From NCBI GenBank assembly GCA_944322925.1, contig CALUQM010000001.1, positions 84,192 to 148,191 on the forward strand: 64,000 bases of DNA, given 5' to 3'. Positions 54,655 through 62,683 of this stretch are shown here, piece after piece; the first letter of the stretch is position 1, and every line of letters starts with the position of its first letter. The notes beneath the pieces were generated by a model. The model worked only from the letters and a program-made list of their open reading frames with translations. It made no database searches and was not told where the DNA came from. The stretch is from an uncultured Bacteroidales bacterium (GTDB lineage Bacteria; Bacteroidota; Bacteroidia; Bacteroidales; UBA932). The position numbers and the translations under genes are program-made.

Positions 54655-55989
54655 ATGAAGAACAATATGATATTCAGCGAAGAACTCGTGTCTGAAGTCG
54701 TGAATGAACTTCAGATAGCCGATCTTTGCAATGCCACCATAGGCGAGGTCCTGCTGGTGGCATCACGTCTCGAGGAACTGACTGGAATACCGTTCATTCG
54801 CATGGACCAGGGATCGCCCGGTCTTGAAGCCAACCGCATCGGAGTCGAAGCCGAGAAAGCCGCTCTCGACAGGGGTGTGGGGTCGCAGTATCCTCCGGCA
54901 GCCGGGATCCCTGAGCTGAAGGAGCAGGCCTCCAGATTCGTCAAGGCTTTTCTCGACATAGACATCAGTCCGATGTCGTGCATCCCGACTACCGGAGGCG
55001 TGGCAGCTTCTTTCAGTTCGTTCATAGCATGTACCCAGAGAATACCCGGCAAGGACAAGGTGCTTTTCATAGATCCGGGATTCCCTATCCAGAAGTCCCA
55101 GTTGAAGATCCTCGGACTGGAATGCGAAAGTTTCGATATCCATGATTTCAGGGGAGCAGCCCTGAGAGGTAAGATTGAGGATTATCTGAAAAAAGGCGAT
55201 ATCGCCGCCATCGTTTACTCCAATCCGAACAATCCAGCATGGATCTGTCTCGAGGAATCCGAACTGTCGGACATAGGAGAACTTGCCACCATGTATGATG
55301 CCGTGGTTATGGAGGATCTGGCCTATTTCTGCATGGATTTCAGACATCCTTACGGCCGGCCTTGCGAACCTCCGTATCCTCCTACTGTGGCGAGATATAC
55401 GGACAACTATATTCTCATGCTGTCATCGTCCAAGATTTTCAGCTATGCAGGACAGCGTATGGCTCTGGCATGTATTTCAGACAGGCTGTTCAATACTTTT
55501 TATCCGGCACTGGCATCGAGGTACGGAGATTCCGGCATTTTCGGCCAGACCTACATCGCATCTGTCCTTTACATGATTACGAGCGGCTGCACGGCTTCGA
55601 CACAATATGCGTATGCGGAGATGCTCAGGGCGTCGAGTGACGGCAGGCTCGATTTCAACGGCGATACGATGGAATATGCCGTAAGGGCCCGCCGGATGAA
55701 GAAGATATTTACGGGCAACGGGTTCCGCATAGTATATGACAGGGATGTGACGGAACCTGTAGGCGACGGCTTTTTCTTTACTCTCGGATATGGACGGATG
55801 ACAGGCGGGGAACTGCTGAAGGAACTGCTGTATTACGGAGTGAGCTGCATCAATCTTTCTACGACTGGAAGTCTCCAGCAGGGCGTCCGTGCATGTACGT
55901 CCAGAATGACTGAAGACCTGTATCCCGTACTGGCGGAAAGAATGGAAGCCTTCGCAAAGGACCACCCGCTTACCGATAACGGACAATAA
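54655..55989 (+). CDS. Class I/II PLP-dependent aminotransferase
   Basis: 444 aa from the ATG at 54655; a TTG at 54646 would overlap the aroC stop. PLP lysine in MLSSSKIFSYAGQRMALA, cofactor contacts in YSNPNNPAWICL and VMEDLAYFCMD. It is clearly distinct from the aminotransferase at 19246. The position between aroC and the aryl-CoA ligase suggests an aromatic amino-acid substrate, but the sequence alone does not fix it. It follows aroC by five bases and precedes paaK by 21. Confidence 0.88.
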   Translation: MKNNMIFSEELVSEVVNELQIADLCNATIGEVLLVASRLEELTGIPFIRMDQGSPGLEANRIGVEAEKAALDRGVGSQYPPAAGIPELKEQASRFVKAFLDIDISPMSCIPTTGGVAASFSSFIACTQRIPGKDKVLFIDPGFPIQKSQLKILGLECESFDIHDFRGAALRGKIEDYLKKGDIAAIVYSNPNNPAWICLEESELSDIGELATMYDAVVMEDLAYFCMDFRHPYGRPCEPPYPPTVARYTDNYILMLSSSKIFSYAGQRMALACISDRLFNTFYPALASRYGDSGIFGQTYIASVLYMITSGCTASTQYAYAEMLRASSDGRLDFNGDTMEYAVRARRMKKIFTGNGFRIVYDRDVTEPVGDGFFFTLGYGRMTGGELLKELLYYGVSCINLSTTGSLQQGVRACTSRMTEDLYPVLAERMEAFAKDHPLTDNGQ

Positions 55990-56010
55990 CCTTAAACGAC
56001 AATAAAACTG

Positions 56011-57312
56011 ATGATCTGGAACAAAAGCAAAGAATGTATGAGCAGGGACGAAATGACGGACCTGCAGGGAAAACGGTTGAGGAAACTCGTCGACCTCGTA
56101 TATCATCATGTACCTTTTTACAGGGAAAAGATGCAGGCCATGGATCTGTCTCCCGAGGATATCCGGACTATAGAAGATATCCGCAAGCTCCCGTTTACTA
56201 CCAAGCAGGATCTGCGCGACAACTATCCTCTCGGCCTGCAGGCTGCGGCCCAGTCTGAAATCGTGCGCATCCATGCCTCTTCAGGAACTACCGGCAATCC
56301 TACCATTGTAGGGTATACGGGACGCGACCTCGAAATCTGGAAAGAGGTGGCGGCGCGCTGCCTTACCGCATACGGGGTGACACGCAACGATATCTTTTCG
56401 GTCGGCTACGGATACGGACTTTTTACCGGCGGCCTCGGAGTCCATAACGGGGTGGAATACGTCGGGGCTTCCGTTGTCCCTACATCGACGGGCAACACCG
56501 AGAAGCATCTGCGCCTTTTGAGGGATCTGAAAATTACCGGAATAGCCTGTACTCCATCCTATGCCCTGTATCTGGCAGAGGCCATGGACAAGGCAGGCAT
56601 GACCAGGGATGACATTTATCTTAAAACAGGGGCTTTCGGAGCCGAGCCGTGGACTGAGAATATGAGAAAGGAAATCGAGTCGAGGCTCGGACTTCAGGCG
56701 TACAATATCTACGGTCTCAGCGAGATAATGGGACCGGGTGTTTCGTATGAATGCGAATGCAAGGACGGTTCGCATATATGCGAGGACCATTTCTATCCTG
56801 AAATCATCAATCCTGACACTCTGGAACCTCTCGGTCGCGGTCAGACCGGAGAGCTCGTGTTTACGACTCTTACCAAGACCGGAATGCCTCTTCTCCGGTA
56901 CAGGACCAAGGATCTCACTTCGTTGATGGAGGGTGAATGCGCCTGCGGAAGGACCAATGTGAGAATGACGAGAATCATAGGCAGAAGCGATGACATGCTT
57001 ATTATCCGCGGCATCAATGTCTTCCCTTCACAGGTGGAGAGCGTCATACTCGAAATGCCGGAATTCGAACCGAGATACATGCTTGTAGTGGACAGGGTAA
57101 ACAATCTCGATACGCTTCAGGTGCAGGTAGAGGTCCGGAGAGATTATTTCAGTGATGAGATAGGGACCATGCTGCAGCTGAAGAAAAAACTGGCGGACAG
57201 GCTCAGAAGCATACTTTCCATAAGTGCGGATGTCCGTCTGATGGAGCCTGATTCCATCCCTCGCTCTGAGGGCAAGAGTGTACGCATCGTCGACAAACGG
57301 CAGCTTCTTTAA
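56011..57312 (+). CDS. paaK: Phenylacetate-CoA ligase family protein
   Basis: 433 aa adenylate-forming enzyme. Phosphate loop HASSGTTGNPTIVGYTGRD, adenine region YNIYGLSEIMGPGVSYEC, and C-terminal RSDDMLIIRGINVFPSQVESVI are typical of PaaK-type arylacetate-CoA ligases. Such genes in anaerobes, next to an ACT protein and usually indolepyruvate:ferredoxin oxidoreductase, are linked to making aromatic amino acids from arylacetates, or the reverse fermentation. The oxidoreductase is not in this window. The ACT gene starts 19 bp after its stop. Confidence 0.93.
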   Translation: MIWNKSKECMSRDEMTDLQGKRLRKLVDLVYHHVPFYREKMQAMDLSPEDIRTIEDIRKLPFTTKQDLRDNYPLGLQAAAQSEIVRIHASSGTTGNPTIVGYTGRDLEIWKEVAARCLTAYGVTRNDIFSVGYGYGLFTGGLGVHNGVEYVGASVVPTSTGNTEKHLRLLRDLKITGIACTPSYALYLAEAMDKAGMTRDDIYLKTGAFGAEPWTENMRKEIESRLGLQAYNIYGLSEIMGPGVSYECECKDGSHICEDHFYPEIINPDTLEPLGRGQTGELVFTTLTKTGMPLLRYRTKDLTSLMEGECACGRTNVRMTRIIGRSDDMLIIRGINVFPSQVESVILEMPEFEPRYMLVVDRVNNLDTLQVQVEVRRDYFSDEIGTMLQLKKKLADRLRSILSISADVRLMEPDSIPRSEGKSVRIVDKRQLL

Positions 57313-57331
57313 CCATATAAATGACAACACC

Positions 57332-57733
57332 ATGATAATCAGACAAATTTCCATATTTCTCGAAAACAGGAAAGGCAGGATCAACGAAGTGACCAGGGTA
57401 CTTGCCGACAACGGAATAAACATGGAGGCGTTCTGCATTGCGGAAACTTCCGATTTCGGACTTATGAGGCTCATAGTCTCCGAAGTGGACAGAACCGTAT
57501 CCGTTCTCAGAGAGGCCGGATTCGCGGTTATCGTTACCGATGTCGTGAGCATAAGCTGCCGCAATGTTGCCGGAGCCCTGGCTTCCGTGCTTGAAATCCT
57601 TGCGGGACGCGGGATTTTCATAGAATACATGTACGCATTTTCGCAGAAGGAAACCGCCGATGTCATAATCAAGCCGGACAGCCTTGCCGACTGCGAAAAA
57701 GTCATCGAAGAACTCGGTCTCGATAACCGCTGA
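57332..57733 (+). CDS. Tandem ACT-domain protein
   Basis: 133 aa from the ATG at 57332 (MIIRQISIFLENRKG); a longer frame from 57278 lies inside paaK and is rejected. Two ACT units, about residues 1-68 (RQISIFLENRKGRINEVTRVLADNGINMEAF) and 70-133 (SISCRNVAGALASVLEILAGRGIFIEYMYAF). ACT domains bind amino acids; with paaK this protein probably senses an aromatic amino acid. Last gene of the cluster. Its 3' end overlaps the convergent 57702 gene by 32 bp. Confidence 0.9.
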   Translation: MIIRQISIFLENRKGRINEVTRVLADNGINMEAFCIAETSDFGLMRLIVSEVDRTVSVLREAGFAVIVTDVVSISCRNVAGALASVLEILAGRGIFIEYMYAFSQKETADVIIKPDSLADCEKVIEELGLDNR

Positions 57734-58565
57734 CCTTCAGTCTGTATTTCAGGCTTCCTTCATTCATGTACCATAAGGACCCCGATGACAGTGCGGAGCA
57801 AGGTTTCCGTCTCCAGTCGCCGGGGTCTACCGTAAAAAGGACCGGCTTTCTGAATCCGTCTTCGCTGAATCCGAGCTGTCTGTAGACATTGCCGTCGGAC
57901 CATTCAAGGTCGGCATAGCTCACGATATCGTCCGGACGTATCTCTTCTATGAAGCGTGCCAGTATTTTCCCCATTCCTCCCGGTATGCGGACGCCGCTGG
58001 CCGATGCGTATCTGACCCATTCGTACGATCTGATTTCCCTGCCATCCTTGATCCATCTGCGAGCATTGGAAAATGCTGCGACGGCTGCGGGGCCGGATGC
58101 TCCCTTTTCGAAAAGGCCGAAGCAGTACCGGCAGGATGCAGCCCCGTAATTGTGGTTTTCGTCGAGGAATGCGTTTGCGCTGAGCCGGTCTATCCTCCGT
58201 ACTTCACAGTTTCTTGCGAAGATACTCCTGAAACGGCCGGTGTGCGACAGCAGTCTCGCACGGAACAGCTCCGGACGGCTTCTCCAGAGATCTTCAGCGA
58301 CGGTCACCGCCCTGACATTACGCCCGGCACTGCTTTCCGAGGCTTTCAGCGCGGCTTTCACGGCAGCCCTTGCACGGTATTCCTCTTCAGCTTCTTCGGG
58401 CGACGATGAACGGATTTCCGCAGGTATCACATACAGAAGGCCGTATGAGCCTGCAGAGGCGAACTTGACTTCAAGGACAGGCATGCCGAGCACGGAAACG
58501 GTCCCGCATCCGATACCGTTTGCTTCAAAGTATTCATGCAGTTCATCGTAAAACATATTTTCCAT
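57702..58565 (-). CDS. Hypothetical protein with Mom/GNAT-like domain
   Basis: 287 aa from the ATG at 58565 (MENMFYDELHEYF); the frame stays open to 58892 but that part is out-of-frame sequence of a decayed neighbour. The C-terminal half (about 130-287) holds FLDENHNYGAASCRYCFGLFEKGASGPAAVAAFSN, YEWVRYASASGVRIPGGMGKILARFIEEIRPDDIVSYADLEWSDGNVYRQLGF and LWYMNEGSLKYRL, a pattern like the Mom/GNAT-type domains of phage DNA-modifying and homing proteins. Function here is not known. No signal peptide. It sits between the aromatic cluster and umuDC beside a pseudogene, so it may be part of an accessory remnant. Confidence 0.68.
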   Translation of the reverse strand: MENMFYDELHEYFEANGIGCGTVSVLGMPVLEVKFASAGSYGLLYVIPAEIRSSSPEEAEEEYRARAAVKAALKASESSAGRNVRAVTVAEDLWRSRPELFRARLLSHTGRFRSIFARNCEVRRIDRLSANAFLDENHNYGAASCRYCFGLFEKGASGPAAVAAFSNARRWIKDGREIRSYEWVRYASASGVRIPGGMGKILARFIEEIRPDDIVSYADLEWSDGNVYRQLGFSEDGFRKPVLFTVDPGDWRRKPCSALSSGSLWYMNEGSLKYRLKVSGYRDRVLR

Positions 58566-58627
58566 ACAATAGTGCAAGTCATCGTAGGTATTTTCTTCCT
58601 TGATTCTTCCAACTCGTCCATAATCCT

Positions 58628-59073
58628 TTATTCTATAATTTGCCAGTATTCTTGCTTTCTGCCTCCTATACGTTTCAGCAAGCCAAGCTCTTGAAGGCGG
58701 GAAAGATTGTGAATGATACTTGGGTAGTGTTTTGATCGTTTGGGGTAGTCGCCCTTTCCGGATATTCAAACTTAAACGTTGTCCATATCCCTGAAACATC
58801 ATAGCGGAATTCCGGCGTGGAGAATCCGTCATTCTTACAAGCCGTGATGATACGCTCGATTCCGCGTCCCCATGCCTCAATCTCGCCTTCACGGAAGAAG
58901 CCGATCTTCACAAACGCTCCGGTCACATACTTTTCCGGGTCGGGGTGGAACAGCAAAGCGGCGGCACGTTTCAAGTAACTGCCCTCATAAAGTCGGAGCT
59001 TCTCCAACAGTCTGTGATTGTCGTCCATCAAGTCTGCTTCCTCCATGCGTCCGCTCCGCTTGGCATATTTTGA
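58628..59073 (-). pseudogene. Remnant of an AlbA_2/AAA-4 (RecG-like) transcriptional regulator
   Basis: The minus strand encodes pieces of a family with an N-terminal AlbA_2 domain and a histidine-kinase-like ATPase domain. Visible parts: KRSGRMEEADLMDDNHRLLEKLRLYEGSYLKRAAALLFHPDPEKYVTGAFVKIGFF, then directly EGEIEAWGRGIERIITACKNDGFSTPEFRYD. By comparison with the family about 110-120 residues are missing between these, joined at a repeated GFF/FFR sequence. The N-terminal domain is gone, and an in-frame TAG stands at 59076. After QNTTQVSFTIF the frame shifts; the C-terminal winged helix continues in another frame (RLQELGLLKRIGGRKQEYWQIIE, stop at 58628-58630). Not functional. Confidence 0.8.
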
Positions 59074-59134
59074 CTACAAAGATATGTAATTTAGGTGCAC
59101 AATGGAAACATTAGACAAAGGCATCTTTCTTTTT

Positions 59135-59158
59135 TGACAAGTTTTCCGTATTTTGTCA
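59135..59158. promoter_or_regulatory. Candidate operator upstream of umuDC
   Basis: TGACAA (59135-59140) and TTGTCA (59153-59158) form a perfect 6-bp inverted repeat with 12-nt spacing, 20 bp before the umuD start. Near-consensus TATTTTG (59149-59155) overlaps its right half, so binding would block transcription. A damage-responsive repressor site is plausible; it is not an E. coli LexA box. Confidence 0.45.
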
Positions 59159-59178
59159 TCTTAAATCGGCAGCAAGCA

Positions 59179-59616
59179 ATGGCAGAAAAAGAAAAAGATA
59201 CCGGTTCCGGCCTGCCTCCGATGGCGGACAGCGGGATTCATGCCGGCTTCCCTTCTCCGGCCCAGGATTATATGAATCCGTGCATAGATCTGAACAAGGA
59301 GCTTGTCAGGCATCCTGCCGCCACGTTTTACGGCAGGGTCGTAGGAGATTCAATGATCGATGCCGGAGTAGAAGAAGGAGACATTCTCGTGATAGACAAG
59401 TCTCTTGAACCCGCAGACGGTTCCATGGCAGTGTGTTTTGTCGACGGTGAATTTACATTGAAGTTCATCTCGACTGCCAATCCGGATACCGGTGTCAGGG
59501 ACGGCCTCTGGCTGATTCCGGCCAACCCGAAATACAGGCCGCTCAAGGTTCAGGACCTGTCGGAGTTTTCGGTGTGGGGTATTGTCACTTATGTCATAAA
59601 GAAAGTTCACCGTTGA
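59179..59616 (+). CDS. umuD: UmuD-like translesion polymerase subunit, self-cleaving
   Basis: 145 aa from the ATG at 59179. LexA/signal-peptidase fold. Cleavage site Ala22-Gly23 in HAGFPSPAQDY, catalytic Ser58 in VVGDSMIDAG and Lys95 in DGEFTLKF, closely matching the spacing of E. coli UmuD (Ser60, Lys97). After RecA-stimulated self-cleavage UmuD' joins UmuC to form DNA polymerase V. The stop overlaps the umuC ATG (TGATG). A palindrome at 59135-59158 may be the SOS-type operator. Confidence 0.94.
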   Translation: MAEKEKDTGSGLPPMADSGIHAGFPSPAQDYMNPCIDLNKELVRHPAATFYGRVVGDSMIDAGVEEGDILVIDKSLEPADGSMAVCFVDGEFTLKFISTANPDTGVRDGLWLIPANPKYRPLKVQDLSEFSVWGIVTYVIKKVHR

Positions 59617-60881
59617 TGTACGCGCTGGTAGACTGCAACAATTTCTTTGTTTCCTGCGAAAGGGTTTTCAGACCGCAACTCGAAGGAAAGGCTGTCGTGG
59701 TCCTGTCCAACAATGACGGCTGTGTCGTCGCGCGGAGCAACGAAAGCAAGGCTATGGGCATTAAAATGGGAACGCCGTTCTATCAGATCAGTCGTCTCGC
59801 TGACAGCGGGAGGATAGTGGCATGTTCGTCGAATTATACCCTTTACGGAGACATGTCGGCGAGGGTGATGTCGATTCTTGCCGATGCGCTACCAAGAATC
59901 GAGATATATTCCATAGACGAGGCTTTCCTGGTTTTGGACGGCATTCCGGAAGGCAGGATCGGCGGGCTGTGTTCGTCGCTTGCGGCGAGGATACGCAAAT
60001 GGACCGGCATTCCCGTAAGCATCGGTGTCGCTCCGACGAAGACTCTGGCGAAAATCGCGAGTCATTTTGCGAAAAAATACAGGGGGTACAAAGGCGTCTG
60101 CATGATCGACACTGAAGAAAAGAGACGGAAGGCGCTGGAGCTGACACCCATTGAAGACGTCTGGGGCGTAGGCAGGAAGCTGGGGCCCAAACTCAGGGAG
60201 TCCGGAGTAAGAACGGCTTTCGACTATGCTCTCAGACCTGTGGAATGGATCAGGGCCAATTATATGCTGCATGGTGTCAGAACGTGGATGGAGCTCAACG
60301 GAACAGTGTGCTTAGAGGCCGAGACAGAGACTTCCAGAAAATCTATTTGTACTTCAAGGTCCTTTGCCGAAATGATGGACGGAGAGGATGAGATTGCCAT
60401 GAAAGTATCCGATTTTGCCGCTCAGTGCGCAAAAAAACTGAGACAGGAGGGAACGGCGGCAACGGATGTCACGACATTCCTTTACACCAACCGCTTCAGA
60501 ACGGATATGGACCAGTATTTCCCGTCTGCCACGATACGGCTCGAAACGGCAGCCAGCAATACTCAGGAGATTGTTGCGGCGGCTTTGCGTGCATTCAGGA
60601 TGATTTTCCGCCACGGATACAAATACAAGAAGGCAGGCGTAACCGTAAGCAACATAGTGCCGGCGGAAGCGGTGCAGGCTTCGATATTCGGTTTCGATCC
60701 TGCATTGAGGAGCAGAAATGACAGTCTTTCCAGAATCATGGACAGGTTGAACGCAACTGCGGATGCCCCTCTTCTCAGGCTTGCTTCCCAGAATGAAGGC
60801 CATTACGCTTCCGGCATAAGGAGCGAACATCGCTCACGCAGGTATTCCACGTCCCTTGATGAACTTATTGAAATCAAATGA
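59616..60881 (+). CDS. umuC: UmuC, Y-family DNA polymerase V catalytic subunit
   Basis: 421 aa from the ATG at 59616; the longer frame from 59574 is inside umuD. Catalytic metal ligands: Asp6 in YALVDCNNFFVSCERVF and the SIDEAFL motif; SNNDGCVVARSNESKAMGI is typical of UmuC rather than DinB. Helix-hairpin-helix WGVGRKLGPKLRESG and little-finger domain follow, with a C-terminal tail (STSLDELIEIK). Error-prone bypass of damaged DNA. Co-translated with umuD. Confidence 0.95.
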   Translation: MYALVDCNNFFVSCERVFRPQLEGKAVVVLSNNDGCVVARSNESKAMGIKMGTPFYQISRLADSGRIVACSSNYTLYGDMSARVMSILADALPRIEIYSIDEAFLVLDGIPEGRIGGLCSSLAARIRKWTGIPVSIGVAPTKTLAKIASHFAKKYRGYKGVCMIDTEEKRRKALELTPIEDVWGVGRKLGPKLRESGVRTAFDYALRPVEWIRANYMLHGVRTWMELNGTVCLEAETETSRKSICTSRSFAEMMDGEDEIAMKVSDFAAQCAKKLRQEGTAATDVTTFLYTNRFRTDMDQYFPSATIRLETAASNTQEIVAAALRAFRMIFRHGYKYKKAGVTVSNIVPAEAVQASIFGFDPALRSRNDSLSRIMDRLNATADAPLLRLASQNEGHYASGIRSEHRSRRYSTSLDELIEIK

Positions 60882-60903
60882 ACCGTAAATCCGATAAAAA
60901 ATA

Positions 60904-60911
60904 TAAATTTG
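60904..60911 (+). promoter_or_regulatory. -7 box of pgi
   Basis: TAAATTTG, 32 bp before the pgi ATG; no clear -33 box at 19-22 nt. Confidence 0.5.
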
Positions 60912-60942
60912 CAAAGATCAACAGAAACTAAAAAATATCATC

Positions 60943-62280
60943 ATGCTTAAAGTCAATTTGGGAGGCTGCAGTTCCTTCGTAAAAGATGCAGATTATAAAA
61001 AATATGTAGAAAAGGCCCTTGCGGCTTTCGATGTTCTCGAAAACGAGAATGGCGCCGGCAATGATTTTCTCGGATGGAAACATCTTCCGACGACTACTCC
61101 TGAATCGCTTATAACAGACTGCGAGGCTGTCAGGGACGCATGGAAAGCCAAGGGAGTGAACCTTGTCGTCGTCATAGGCATAGGCGGATCTTATCTCGGC
61201 GCCAAATGTGCCATAGAGGCCCTTTCTCATTCTTTTGCAAGGCAGCTTGCGTCTGCCGGAGATTCGATGGAAGTCGTATTCGCCGGACAGAATCTTTCGG
61301 AAGAATATCTCAGTGAACTGATGGATCTCGTCAGGGAGCGCAATGTCGCCACGGTGGTGATTTCGAAGTCCGGCACTACTACGGAACCGGCAGTGGCTTT
61401 CAGGCAGATCAGAAATTATCTCGAGGAAAAATACGGCAAGGCGGAAGCTGCCGAAAGGACGGTTGCTGTCACAGATGCGAAACGGGGAGCATTGAAATCC
61501 CTTTCCACCCAGGAAGGCTACAAGACTTTCGTCATAGAGGATAATGTCGGAGGCAGGTTCTCCGTTCTCACTCCGGTGGGAATTCTTCCTATAGTGCTTG
61601 CCGGTTTCGATATCAGGATGATGCTTAAAGGGGCTGCCGAAATGGAGGAGACTGCCGCCAGGCGCTCTGCCGACAATCCTGCAATACAGTATGCGGCAAT
61701 GAGGAACCTTCTGTATGACAGCGGAAAGAAGATAGAGATTCTGGTGTCATACAATCCCAAGCTCCAGTATCTCGGAGAGTGGTGGAAGCAACTTTTCGGA
61801 GAGTCGGAGGGCAAGGACGGGAAAGGCATATTCCCTGCTTCCGTAAACTTTACGACTGATCTTCATTCCATGGGTCAATACATCCAGGACGGAGAGCGCA
61901 TCCTTATGGAGACCGTAGTGTCCGTGGAAAGCAGCAACCGTTCCATGACGATAGCCGATGATCCTCAGAATCTCGACGGACTGAATTTCCTTTCGGGCAA
62001 GCCGCTCGAGCATTGCAATGCAATGGCCGAGCTCGGCACGAAGCTCGCTCATATCGACGGCGGTGTCCCTCAGCTTTCAGTATCCATCGAAAGAATCAAC
62101 GAGTACAATCTCGGAGCTCTCTTTTATTTCTTCGAGAAGGCATGCGGTATCAGCGCCTATATTCTCGGGGTCAATCCGTTCAACCAGCCAGGTGTTGAGG
62201 CCTACAAGAAAAACATGTTTGCTCTTCTCGGCAAGCCAGGCTATGAAGCCCAGGCAGCGGAACTGAAGAAAAGATTGTAG
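60943..62280 (+). CDS. pgi: Glucose-6-phosphate isomerase
   Basis: 445 aa, the shorter bacterial form. It interconverts glucose 6-phosphate and fructose 6-phosphate. Sugar-phosphate sites VVIGIGGSYLGAKCAIEAL and VISKSGTTTEPAVAFRQI, then NVGGRFSVLTPVGILPIVLAG and the C-terminal catalytic Lys region NPFNQPGVEAYKKNMFALLG. Own -7 box at 60904 and a strong terminator after the gene, so a single-gene unit at the edge of the accessory segment. Confidence 0.96.
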   Translation: MLKVNLGGCSSFVKDADYKKYVEKALAAFDVLENENGAGNDFLGWKHLPTTTPESLITDCEAVRDAWKAKGVNLVVVIGIGGSYLGAKCAIEALSHSFARQLASAGDSMEVVFAGQNLSEEYLSELMDLVRERNVATVVISKSGTTTEPAVAFRQIRNYLEEKYGKAEAAERTVAVTDAKRGALKSLSTQEGYKTFVIEDNVGGRFSVLTPVGILPIVLAGFDIRMMLKGAAEMEETAARRSADNPAIQYAAMRNLLYDSGKKIEILVSYNPKLQYLGEWWKQLFGESEGKDGKGIFPASVNFTTDLHSMGQYIQDGERILMETVVSVESSNRSMTIADDPQNLDGLNFLSGKPLEHCNAMAELGTKLAHIDGGVPQLSVSIERINEYNLGALFYFFEKACGISAYILGVNPFNQPGVEAYKKNMFALLGKPGYEAQAAELKKRL

Positions 62281-62337
62281 CGGCGGATTGTCAGGACGCG
62301 ATTTCCTGACATGACGAGGACCCCTCTCTGATTTATT

Positions 62338-62370
62338 GAAGAATGGCTTTAATAGTCATTCTTCTTTTTA
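62338..62370 (+). terminator. Rho-independent terminator after pgi
   Basis: An 11-bp stem GAAGAATGGCT (62338-62348) / AGTCATTCTTC (62354-62364) with one wobble and a TTAAT loop, then TTTTTA. A second hairpin without U-tract, TGTCAGGA/TCCTGACA (62289-62311), lies closer to the gene. Confidence 0.88.
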
Positions 62371-62379
62371 TTATACCAA

Positions 62380-62488
62380 CAGCCACCTCCATATACAAAA
62401 AAGCACCTGCAATTTCTCTGCAAGTGCTTGATTCCCCGTGAGTTTTAAGAGTGGCGGGGCGCAGGATTGAACTGCGGACCTCATGATT
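62380..62488. repeat. Left copy of direct repeat containing tRNA-Met 3' part (candidate attachment site)
   Basis: 109 bp that recur at 63891-64000 in the same orientation with about seven differences (about 94% identity). It includes a terminator hairpin and, on the minus strand, the 3' part of a Met-tRNA gene. The first-copy tRNA is broken in its D-arm, as expected where an element integrated into the 3' part of a tRNA gene. Confidence 0.8.
62395..62429 (-). terminator. Terminator downstream of the tRNA-Met fragment
   Basis: On the minus strand AAGCACTTGCA (62429-62419) and TGCAGGTGCTT (62411-62401) pair over 11 positions with one mismatch, followed by a run of six T. Confidence 0.8.
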
Positions 62489-62502
62489 ATGAATCATGCG
62501 CT
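62452..62502 (-). pseudogene. tRNA-Met (CAT) 3' fragment
   Basis: Minus strand, 3' part of a tRNA: anticodon arm CATGA-TTCATAA-TCATG with anticodon CAT, T-arm CGCAG-TTCAATC-CTGCG, acceptor 3' strand CCCCGCC plus A. The expected 5' partner GGCGGGG and the D-arm are absent; sequence 5' of AGCG is unrelated. Not a functional tRNA. Confidence 0.82.
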
Positions 62503-62575
62503 GGAATTTAGGTTGCAGTAAATTACACTGTAAAAATCAGTGAGTTATGAAGCCTTGCTGCGACTGTGCTATAAC

Positions 62576-62596
62576 TTTGCTAACAGGTTTGCTAAC
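62576..62596. repeat. Two tandem copies of TTTGCTAAC beside the tRNA fragment
   Basis: TTTGCTAAC at 62576-62584 and again at 62588-62596, 12 bp apart, about 75 bp inside the left repeat. Direct repeats at this distance could be integrase arm-binding sites. The whole 62503-62683 stretch is otherwise non-coding, AT-rich and shows nothing else recognisable. Confidence 0.4.
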
Positions 62597-62683
62597 ATAT
62601 TCACGCCAGCAGATACTGGGTTAAACATAAAGTAATATAATTGTAAATCAATAAATTGTGTTGTCTTGGCCAGCTCGATAACA

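Noticed and set aside
58566-58892. N-terminal extension of the Mom/GNAT-like gene
   Set aside because: This part is the out-of-frame reading of the decayed AlbA_2/AAA-4 gene; the pseudogene stop is at 58628-58630 and a suitable ATG follows at 58565.
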